A model generated the notes under the pieces. It did no database searches and was not told where the DNA came from. It saw nothing but the letters and a program-made list of their open reading frames with translations. A DNA stretch of 64,000 nt from Allacma fusca (taxonomy: Eukaryota > Arthropoda > Collembola > Symphypleona > Sminthuridae). The stretch lies in NCBI GenBank assembly GCA_947179485.1, contig OX359245.1:73643067-73707066 (forward strand), written 5' to 3'. Shown in pieces: positions 54,931-64,000 of the stretch (its first letter is position 1; every line of letters begins with the position of its first letter). A program made the position numbers and the translations under genes.

Positions 54931-57900
54931 ATGGAGGAGCAAGAGCATACACTAGAACCTACAGAAGAACAAAATTCTGAAAGCGTGCCACCAGCAGCAT
55001 CTTCATCATTGAATAGTCGAACTGTTCAGACTGAGATTACTGTTTATCCCAGACCTATCACATCAGGATTTGATAACCCGGTAAGTCTTACACTGTCTTT
55101 TAACGTGTCTCGAATATACTATTGATTTGATTTATGGTGGATTGTTTATATTATTCGTTTTATCGAGTTGCTAATTGAGTTTCTGAATCGGTTGCTCATT
55201 CGGTTTCTCAATCGGTTGCTCATTCGGTTGCTCAATCGGTTGCTCAATCGGTTGCTCATTCGGTTGCTCATTCGGTTGCTCAATCGGTTGCTCATTCGGT
55301 TGCTCAAACGGTTGCTCAATCGGTTGCTCATTCGGTTGCTCCATCGGTTGCTCGTAAGTTAATTTCAAAATTTGTTATTCCATTCGTTTCAGGAACACAA
55401 TTAATTTTATGTTACAGATCTTACGCTGTTCCATGCCTGAATGCAGATTTTACTGTCGTACTCATGTTTTGTATGATTCTCATATTGAAAACATTCATCT
55501 GTGCGACCACTGTGGATATTACGTAAATTACAAACACGAGCACCGTTGTCCACATCCTGCAGAGAGACGATGTCATGTAGACGCTGGAATGCTACTTGAT
55601 TTAAGGGATTTCCAGGAAATCAGGTCACATTTGGGTATAATAATTCACTATGGATACCGTCATCCCCTGGAAACAGAGGATCTAGAAACTGTGTTTACTA
55701 TTACTTTTAGTGCAGTCGAAAAGTTGTTTACAGATTTGCTTAACATCCACGGAAATTTGAGGGTTGAAATGACTGTAGGTGTTACAATGGAGAGAGATTT
55801 AGTATTGAATGAAGGGGAAATATCAACAAAAACAGCTTCTATTTATTTTAAATCAAAAAATCACGATTTATATGATAAGACTGGAATCGAAGATTTAGTT
55901 TGGGAATGCGCTACTGAAATATTAGCGCAGAAAGAGAATTTTACGGAGAATGGAAGCAATTGGAGAATTGTGAATGTTGATGCTTTTGAGGTTAAAATTG
56001 GGGAATTGCGACTGTTTCAAAATGCTCGCGTTAAGGGATGGTTGCCTTTACCATTAAATAAAAAGGGTTATCTAAACATACGAAACAACGACAACCAGCG
56101 TTTCAAATATTGTGTCACTGCTGGAATATACTGGAACGATCAAATAAAAGAAAACAAGCGAGAAAAGAAGACGAGCAAAATTCTCCAGAATCCAACCACC
56201 TGGATGAAATACGTAAGCAGAATTGATTTTTCAAGTATACCCGAAGGGTTTGTAAACCCGTACCAAGATATTCCTCCTTTTGAAGTTTGAAACAATGTTT
56301 CAATCAACATTTTTACAAACAGAGGTGAGAATATCATTATGATGCGAAAAAGTCGACATAAATCCCTCAATATAATCAATATTTTCCTTGTGCAAAAGAA
56401 ATCCCAAAACCCTCCTGAAGACCTATACCATTACATTCTCATTACAAATATTGAAAAATTCTTAAAAGAAAACGGTAAAAAATCTCTCTTTTATTGTAGT
56501 AAATGCTACAGGAAATTTAATACGAAAGGAAAGCAACTCAAACATTCTCAGACATGTTCATTTAATAACCTCACAAGTGAAAATAAATCAATGGAAGGTA
56601 GAAAATACGAATTCCCGGAAGAAAATCAAACTTTAAAATTCCAACGACTGGAAATGCTCCACCCCCTACCCATACTTTGCAACTTTTGACTTCGAGTGTT
56701 TTAGCAGACCATTGGAAGAAGTTGAAAAACAGGGATCACGAAACACTTTAAAGCGTTGCGAATATGTTCCTTGTAGTTACTCAATGGCTGTGTTTCAAAA
56801 TATTGATAATCGAGCTGAGTTACTAGCCTTGGAATACTACGACAAAGAAAATGTAGTAGCCCATTTTTTCAAGACAGCGTTTAATTGGGCTCAGAAAATA
56901 TTATTCCAAGTACGTTCAACGAATAACATGGTTATTCCTACAGCAGATGAATTAAAGAAGCATGAAGAGACAACACACTGTCATCACTGTAACCTCGAGT
57001 TTACCAAAACCGGCGAATTTACGAGCAGTGAGAACACGGGCATGTGGGAATTGTTTAATGAAGATGGGGAATTACTAGAAGGAAGCTCGGAAGAGGATGA
57101 TATCGAGGATACTTGTACACAACCATTGAGCAAGCGACAAAAGCAAAGCGACCCCGACTTCACCAGAAAAAATGTTATAAAATGCTATAACCATGATCAC
57201 ACTGATGGCAAATATGTATCTACAATTTGTACGATATGTAATTTAAAAATCCGATATTAGTTTGAATTGCCACTTATAGTGCATGGGGGGAGTAATTTTG
57301 ACTATCATCTTTTACTAAAGTATATGGACTCGACCCTTTTTGATTACGAAGATGTAGACGTAATTGCAAAAAGTGGTCAAAAGTATGTACAAATTACCAC
57401 ATCTGCACGAGACATGTACGTACCAAAACTGTATACAAACTATGGAGGTTTTCAAAAAAACCTTGACAAGTTCTCTTGTGGAAATAGGAAAGTTCGGTTG
57501 AGATTTTTAGATTATTGTCAGTTTCAACATGATTCATTAGCTAGACTTATACAGAGGTTGCAGAGAGAAAACTCGCCACATTTTTCACTTTTAACCCAAG
57601 CCGTTGAGCAATACTTAATCCCAAATAATGTTATAAATACGCCAGAGAGTAACATTTCCAAGAGCTTTGCATTAGGACTCTTGCTAGAAAAATTACCTTT
57701 TCCCTACATGTATCTTTCCAACGCACATGTACTAGGAGATGAGGTTGGTATTCCGGAGCGTAAGTACTTCAACAACGATTTACGCCATGAAGTATGTACA
57801 GACGAACAGTGGAATCTAATACAGAAAGTTTGTTCGGTATTCAAGGTTAACAGTTTTAGAAAATACACAGAATTGTATTGCTCGCTAGATGCTATTCATT

Positions 57901-59496
57901 TAGGAATTATTTGGACCAATTTCGTCGTGAACGGAATTAATACGTATGGACTAGACCCCACATACTGTTGCACTATTTCATCGTTCTCTTGGCAGTGCTG
58001 GTTATACTCTTCTGGAGAAGAGGTTCATTATATTCGAGACAAGAGTATGTACGACTTAGTTAGAGAAGGTATACGAGGTGGTCAGTCATATGCAACAAGA
58101 AAGATCACAACAGCAAACAGTCCTAGAAATGTCAATTATTATGATATCAAGAAACCTTCAAGTACTTTAATATACTTTGACGTTGTTAGCTTGTACAGCC
58201 ATGCCATGCAGACATATAAATTTCCACATTCGGATTATAAATGGGAGAGTGTCCAAGAGCTGGAAAGCATTGACTGGTTGGATAAAAAGTTACTCGACAA
58301 AGAAAATTGTAAAGGGTATATACTAAAACTAGACTTGGAGTATCCAAAAGAGATTCACGATGCTACCATTTCTCTCCCTCTCTGCCCTGAGAAGCGGTGT
58401 GTACATTCAGAATGGCTATCAAAGAGGCAAAGGGAGAACCTTGCCAAGCTTGGGAACGCGAGTGTGCGTTCGTTCCTGGATTCCCCCAAGCTTCTACTTC
58501 ACTGTTACACTCGTTTCAAGTATGTAGTTCACTACAGAGCTCTTGCTTACTATTTGTCCAAAGGAATGAAACTTCAAAAAATACATTGTGGGTTTTCGTT
58601 CACTGAACGCGCTTATCTCCGAAAGTTTATTCAGGAGAATATAAAAAAACGTAAAATAGCTAAAACTGAGTCCGAAAGATCTGATCAGAAATTGATTTGC
58701 AATGGAACGTACGGTCGAACTTTAATGAATAATGAAAACTTTTTGCGAGTTAAGTTTTGCAAATCTGGAGCTAGGGCACGTCAATATTTGGCTTCACCTG
58801 AATGCATGGATTTTGATGTTTTGAATGAATTTGTGAGCATTATAAAGCTCAAACCAAGAAAGGTTATCTTAAACAACCCCATACAATGTGGTATGAGTGT
58901 ACTAGATTTAGCTAAATGTATATTTTACACGGGGTATTATGATAAATTGTGCAAAATATTTCAGGATCGTATCTCTGTCATATATTCGGACACAGACAGT
59001 GTGCAGTGCGAAATAATTGGTGAGGAAAAATTGATTTGGAGCGAGTTAGTGCAGTCTAAAGATTATTTTGACTTTTCAAAATTTCCTGAAAATCACGAAA
59101 TATTTAAGCTGCAGACATATTCCCGATTTGAGAATGAGACAGGCAAACGAGTCCGGAACGTGGAAGATTGAGAATTTAGATATACGAGAGATTGTATCTT
59201 TAAAGAGTAAACAGTACAGCTTGCTATTATACAACCATTCTATGGAAATGAAAAACAAGGGAGTTCCTTCTTATACATTGAAACATTTTTGTAACCATGA
59301 TACATATAAAGATGTAGTTGAAAAAGGTAAAGCCAAATCTTTGGATATTAACTTAATACGTTCTCTCAATCACACGCTATATAATTTAACGGTGGGGAGG
59401 CTTTCGTTCCATAACTTGGATTTGTACAGAAGCTACCCTGATGAAAATAATTACAATTACTCGCTCCCGTATGGTCACTATAAGTTAAACCATTGA
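54931..59496 (+). pseudogene. polB: Protein-primed DNA polymerase B, broken in at least four places
   Basis: Exon 1 is 54931-55080 and exon 2 starts at 55418, after an intron with GTAAGT and TTACAG ends that contains a 12-bp minisatellite. Exon 2 begins with zinc-binding clusters (CSMPECRFYC, CDHCGYY). The exonuclease motif FDFE lies near 56690-56700. Polymerase motifs are DVVSLYS (usual DxxSLYP, so Pro is replaced), KLICNGTYGR and YSDTDS. Breaks: TGA at 56288-56290 in frame, a frameshift between about 56640 and 56685, TAG at 57258-57260 in frame, and a frameshift between about 59130 and 59165 before the C-terminal stretch ending at 59496. The gene would replicate the element from terminal protein; as read here it cannot give full-length enzyme. 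Confidence 0.88.
55187..55352. repeat. 12-bp minisatellite inside a polymerase intron
   Basis: About 14 units of TCGGTTGCTCAA/T. The unit is a multiple of three, so all frames stay open on both strands; the minus strand would read repeats of NEQPIEQP. It lies wholly within the intron 55081-55417, which argues against coding. Confidence 0.92.
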
Positions 59497-59584
59497 AATA
59501 AATGAAATAAATTATGTACACACTGTAAATTTCTGGTTGCTACTATATTCATTTATTTACAAGTTGAATCATTTAATATTCGTA

Positions 59585-61254
59585 TCATTCAAAAACCTTG
59601 CATTCTAAAGCTAGAAGTCGCTTCTCCTCGTACTTTTGAAGTGTAGTCGGACCGTTAAGTTTTGCTTTAGACAGGAACCTATCGGGTGAAATACATTCAT
59701 CAAGTACAGCTACTGACGATGGATCCTTGCATCTGCTCCACATGACGTAGTCAAGACCTACACAAAATTGAACAGTGTCTAGGTATATAGCGACACGATC
59801 CAGATTTCTTCCCTGGGATCGATGTCCAGTGAGGGCATACCCCAAATCCAAACAAAACCTTTTCCCTGAAATATATTTTCCTGTAAGCTCATCAAACTGG
59901 GAATCCCACTGACGAAATATTGGAACCCCTCTTCCTTTGGGCGTGATCACGTAATGGTTACCGGTGTAGTTAAGGAATTCCACCAGAATAAACCGCACAA
60001 CTTTTCCCTCGGTAATAGATAAATCAAACTCCCCTTCGTCGCTACTTTGAGACTCAAAGATAACATCGCGAACAAAACCAGCACATCCATTATTTAATCC
60101 AGCAGCTACGCACAAATTTTTTTGTAGGATAACAGGACAGCCTATGGCTAATTCGAGAATTTGAAGTCCGTTGTCAATAGAAAAGATAGCCTTGCTATCA
60201 TTGTCGGCATGAAGCTTGTCCCTAAAAGGCAAACATAATACATTTAAATGAAATCAATAACATACAATTCTCACATCTCTCTGTGTGTTTCATGAAAGTA
60301 CCTGTTATGCTGATACACTTGCTTCCGAAGAGGATATATGTGTAGAGCGTTGTGAAATAATTTCTGATCTTCCTTAGACAGATTTAGAAGCTGCCGAGAG
60401 CGTATGAATTTCAAGTCATGTTCAATACATTCCTTTCTTTTAAGTCTCCCTAGAAAATTACGGAAGCTCTTCTGCTCCTCACTCTCCCCCACTTGACGAA
60501 ATTGTTTATCCATTACAACAACCTTTTCAAAGGACTTGTACATTTTATACACATGCTTCAGTTGAGGATTGCGTGACTTTGACGAAGGATAAAATATGGG
60601 ACAATCGGCAACGGGAAACGTTTGATACAAATCTCCTATTAATATAACAGTCTTTCCGCCAAAATATTTATCCGCATTAATCGGATCAACCTTTCGCAAG
60701 ATACTATCTATTTCCTTTAGCATATTTTGCCCAATTAACGAAACTTCGTCAATACAAATTAAGGTCACATTTTTCAATCTTTCCTTTTGTTTTTCTAAAA
60801 GAGATGTTTCTGAACTACTACTGCGTTGGTCTTGAATGTTGCAGTCACTTCCCTCGACCGGATTTTCCAGTGCTTTGAAACAGGGTAATAGAAACGCAGA
60901 ATGCAAGGTTGTACCACGAACCAGAAAGCTAGCACTACCCGTTAAACAGGCTAATACGTAGTCAAAATCTGGTGAAATTAGCTTTTGTGTGTCAAATGCA
61001 AACTTTAAATGGGAAATTAATGTACTTTTGCCCATTCCAGCCTCCCCTACAACAATTAAACGAATTTGAGACTTGATTTGCTCTTCTCGAGACATTTTAA
61101 TATGTCCTCGAATCAAATTGATAACATATTTCTGTTTTTCACTCAAACTTTCAAAGGGAACTTTTGGTTCAATTGGCTGTGTTGGTGTTTGTGACCAAAT
61201 ATTTATCCATTTGGTAAAAACTCTCTCGTTTACTTGATCAGGTTGGAATTCCAT
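59585..61254 (-). CDS. PIF1-like superfamily 1 helicase, two exons
   Basis: Exon 1 is 61254-60302 and exon 2 is 60221-59585; the 80-bp intron begins GTACTT and ends CCTTTTAG. Spliced product is 529 aa. Motifs: I GEAGMGKST near residue 71, II CIDEVSLIG near 175, III GDLYQTFPV near 212, IV-like MDKQFRQVG near 256, then in exon 2 GCPVILQKN, GYALTGHRSQGRNLDRV (motif V) and MWSRCKDP (motif VI). It is a 5'-3' DNA helicase by family. It is convergent with polymerase B, with 88 bp between stops. The frame is intact. Most animal Polintons are not known for such a helicase. It could have been captured from a host PIF1 or Helitron, or be an insertion next to the element; its tight packing between Polinton genes favours membership. 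Confidence 0.8.
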
Positions 61255-61553
61255 GATCGTGTCGTCTGTGTAGCAATTCTGTAACTAACAAAATTGGATA
61301 ATGAAGGAGTGCATATGAGAATAAAAAGTTAGCCTGTTTTTATAAAATCTTGAGCGAGAACTGGTAGTAGACGCTACGGCTAAAAATCGAAACCCGCAAG
61401 TATTGAAGATATAAATGGGAGGACAACGTCACAAATATTCATTCTATACATTTTGGTTTCAGTTACCACAACTCTTAGAGTTCTCGAAATCTGAAAACTT
61501 CCGTTATTTAAAAGCAAAAATTTCTTCTCAATAGCTCTCCACAGTGCTACACA
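61255..61553. other. Divergent intergenic region
   Basis: About 300 bp between the leftward helicase and the rightward four-exon gene; probably carries both promoters. No distinct motif was identified. Confidence 0.4.
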
Positions 61554-62631
61554 ATGGCAAGCAACCCCAAAGTAAAAGGTGCTGTATTTTGTATTTTTCT
61601 CTGCGTTCTTACATTTATTTACGTAATGTATGCTTCCTCATATTCTAAATTTAATACATTTACATTCGAATTTTACAGTAATTGTAATGTTTTTCATACT
61701 GCAGGTACCAGTCGCATTGTTCGTCCAAAATTAATTAAATTTGATCCGTATTTGAGAGCCGCTAAGAAGTTAGCTTCCCAGGATCTTTGCAGCAATTGGA
61801 GCTTTTTTGAAAATCCGGACTGCATTATGGTAACTTGTTCACATTTTTATAGCAGTGTTATCTTGCATACTCTTGTAAAGTTTGATCTATATTTGATTTT
61901 ATGTTTAAATATTTATTTCTAATAGATTGACGATGATATATCAGGCCGTATAGCTCACAATGCTATTCACCGGGTTGAGTTTTTTTATATTGGTCGACCC
62001 ACAAACCAAGGAAAGCCAACGGTCGTCAAGTTCTCGTTTTACCAGGGAGCAAAAATTGCCAATTTTTTGACTACTATACTTGGACAGTACGCTGAGACCC
62101 GGGAGAAGAAGCTGGCAGAAGGTTTGGAGGATGTTCCACTTATTCCATACCTCCGAGGGAAGGAGGATCGCACTTACTCTGCAAAGGACGAAAACCGCTT
62201 GGATTTTTGGGCTCATCCCGACTTGGACTTGGGTAGTGTTAAAGTCAGTGTCATACTGAACAAAACACTGGGTCAGCCGGAGGTACTTATGAACTCACCA
62301 GTCCCAATTGAAACAAGCAACAAACTCAAAGGTAAAAAATTATGAATCAGTTATACTTCAGTTGTGCTTCATGATAGTAAAATTATGATTCAGTTGTGCT
62401 TCAAGTCCGTAACATCGATAGATATATAATGTAAATACACGATTATTAACTCTAGGATGGCCAGGACCAGTAATTGGATTATCCCTTGCTGCATGTGTAA
62501 ATCTGGAGGCTTTCATCATGGAAAAAAGGAAGGACAACATTGATTTTTACATCCCAGTTCGTTCCAAAACAAACAGTGGAAATGAGGGAGAGGATGGAAA
62601 ACTGGCGGGAGGAGATGGGAGTCAAGAGTAG
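61554..62631 (+). CDS. Four-exon Polinton gene, 243-aa protein of unknown function
   Basis: Exons 61554-61578, 61705-61829, 61926-62331 and 62456-62631. All three introns have GT/AG ends (GTGCTG...CTGCAG, GTAACT...TAATAG, GTAAAA...CTCTAG), and the total of 732 bases is one continuous frame. The protein is mixed alpha/beta in composition, with no membrane segment once spliced. The first intron, if read through, would add a false hydrophobic stretch. I do not recognise the family. Near the C-terminus L-A-G-G-D fits the adenain cleavage consensus, which would remove about six residues. A poly(A) signal AATAAA follows at 62786-62791. It could be a virion or DNA-binding protein. Confidence 0.65.
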
Positions 62632-62976
62632 GATTGAAAATTTTGCTGACATGCATTCCTAAAATTGTATGCAGAGAATCTCAGTAGTAGTATTACGTAG
62701 AAAAGCTTTAGAATTTTAGGCTGGTAATTCATTCGACAAGTTATGAGTAATGTGCACTTATATTTATTTGTCAAAATGTTGATGAAATAAAAAAATTATT
62801 TAGAAAACATTGGCATTTTCCAACTAAATGTTTTATTAGGGAACATACTTGCAAACCATTGAATTAAAAAATACATGACCCATATTGAATTAATGAAGCT
62901 CGCTCCATATTGTACAAACACATACATAAATGCAGTCATATTCATACGCAAATCCCACTGTACACCTTGTAAGTTT

Positions 62977-64000
62977 TTATTTCCCAGGGAAGGGATGAAC
63001 GCAGCTGAAATCAAAGTCTTCAAAATTGTATGTGTCAGCAGGCGGTGCTTCTCCTTCCCAAACTTGGATGCTCCTGTTAACGGCTTCAATTATCTCGTCA
63101 CAATTTCCTGCATCTATAGCGTCAGAATTCACCTCCTCATCAGAATTGATAACGCCCTCAGTAGTAACGTCAGGAGGTATCTCTTCCACTTCCTCAATTT
63201 TATCCAGTTTTCCCACAAACTTCGAATCTTTGGTAGATTTTAACCACGGGATGTTCTCGAGCGGTACAGCTTTTCCTAATTAACAGGTGCATAAGCATGT
63301 ATCTTGGGAAAATTTACGCGTTAAAAAAATAACCTTATTTATTATGAAAAATCGTTGGAAAGAGATATACCTTTGCTGTCCACGAATCGAATTTTTTCTC
63401 CTGACACTAGACAAATTTCATTTTCACTTCCACGAGTCCTTTCCTCCTCCACAACATTTAAGATTTGTAGCGTGGTTGATGTTGACGGGTACGCTCGTTT
63501 CTTCAGAGGTAAATTACGTTGATTTCCGTAAGCTTGAGCTGAAGTGGATGGAGCTTCATCTTCAGTTGTTGTTGTTTGGGATTGAAGAATAGATTCTTGC
63601 CATTTTTCTCCAGATATAGACGTTGGAGTAGTCACTACTGGTGGCCATTCAACTGATGAAAAGAGTCTCAGGACACCTTGACAATCAGCCCACACAATTT
63701 CCTCCCCTGAGGCTAGCTTAATAACACTTCCGTGAATGAGTTTTGATCCCTTTCGAATGTATTCCTGCGTGGCAATTTGGACCGCATCTTTTCTTGCACT
63801 GTCTATAGCCCTCTTCTTGGCTTCAATCCATCCACTCTTCTTTTCTGGCAATTTTGGTTTTACTAGCTGTTGTTTATGGATATTGTTGGGCTCAGACACC
63901 GATAATTTCAATCCGAAACACACATGTTCTGTGTATGCAAAAGCCGACCGTGGCTTGCACTCGACTTGGTTGATTGATGAGTAGGAGTTGGTGCAAAATG
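62977..64000 (-). CDS. Polinton right-end gene, partial, with a repeated SGE motif
   Basis: Exon 2 is 63275-62977; exon 1 runs from 63371 upward and is open to the window edge, with an internal ATG at 63923 that may or may not be the start. The 95-bp intron begins GTATAT and ends AATTAG and splices in frame. Two blocks look alike: LASGEEIVWADCQG and LVSGEKIRFVDSKG, each followed by a W/P-containing segment (SSVEWPP, ENIPWLK), so the protein has a duplicated unit. The region between is Ser/Thr-rich, the N-terminal part is basic and the C-terminal tail is strongly acidic. The family is not recognised. Confidence 0.6.

Larger units (their letters stand above)
45748..64000. mobile_element. Maverick/Polinton, most of one element (right end outside window)
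   Basis: The cluster holds the diagnostic set: retroviral-type integrase, penton-like minor capsid protein, double-jelly-roll major capsid protein, adenain-type protease, FtsK/HerA-type packaging ATPase and protein-primed DNA polymerase B. Integrase through polymerase read rightward; the helicase and both end genes read leftward. Terminal repeats were not identified; the rightmost gene is still open at 64000. Genome size is therefore at least 18.2 kb. Several genes carry spliceosomal introns of about 80-340 bp. Confidence 0.93.

Noticed and set aside
55146-55368. Frames on both strands through the 12-bp repeat (for example repeated NEQPIEQP)
   Set aside because: They lie inside a well-supported intron and stay open only because the unit length is a multiple of three.
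61554-61922. Unspliced 122-codon frame with a hydrophobic N-terminus, as if a membrane protein
   Set aside because: The hydrophobic part is intron sequence; splicing gives a longer soluble protein with perfect frame across four exons.

Overview
This window looks like AT-rich, transposon-dense genomic DNA from an animal, most likely an arthropod (insect or springtail). That is inferred from intron-bearing genes, BEL/Pao and Ty3-type LTR elements, several hAT and TA-target DNA transposons, and a large Maverick/Polinton. The species cannot be told from the sequence alone. Only one gene, a small two-exon secreted protein near 26.7-28.0 kb, looks like an ordinary host gene.

Layout. 1-4237 is the 5' part of a Ty3-type retrotransposon on the minus strand with one open gag-pol frame that runs off the window. 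4547-7102 is a decayed hAT transposon with a perfect 8-bp target duplication, itself interrupted by an 894-bp hAT-type MITE (4716-5609). 7774-7983 is a second hAT remnant. 9190-25533 is a three-level nest: a short hAT-type MITE received a second Ty3 element (9221-24951), and that element's pol gene received a BEL/Pao element (15123-21583). All three target duplications are visible, and an intact copy of the outer MITE (42381-42937) supplies the empty site. 29419-39649 is a proposed 10.2-kb DNA transposon with terminal inverted repeats, mirror-image arrays of a roughly 30-bp motif near both ends, a multi-exon DUF7869-type gene inside, and two nested TA-flanked MITEs. 40.6-41.25 kb is a 39-bp minisatellite.

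From about 45.7 kb to the right edge lies most of a Maverick/Polinton, a virus-like DNA transposon. It carries integrase, penton-like minor capsid protein, a very basic small protein, major capsid protein, adenain-type protease, packaging ATPase, several small proteins, protein-primed DNA polymerase B, a PIF1-like helicase and three genes I cannot name with certainty. The morphogenesis genes and helicase are open, whereas polymerase B has at least four breaks. At least six of its genes appear to contain short spliceosomal introns. The PIF1 helicase, the left-end nuclease-fold-like gene, the basic protein with an adenain-like cleavage motif and the intron-rich layout make this element the main point of interest.

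Within the Polinton the genes fit one life cycle: integrase for insertion, polymerase B and perhaps the helicase for replication, double-jelly-roll and penton-like proteins for the shell, protease for maturation, ATPase for genome packaging, and the basic protein probably for condensing DNA. No tRNA, rRNA or CRISPR features were seen.
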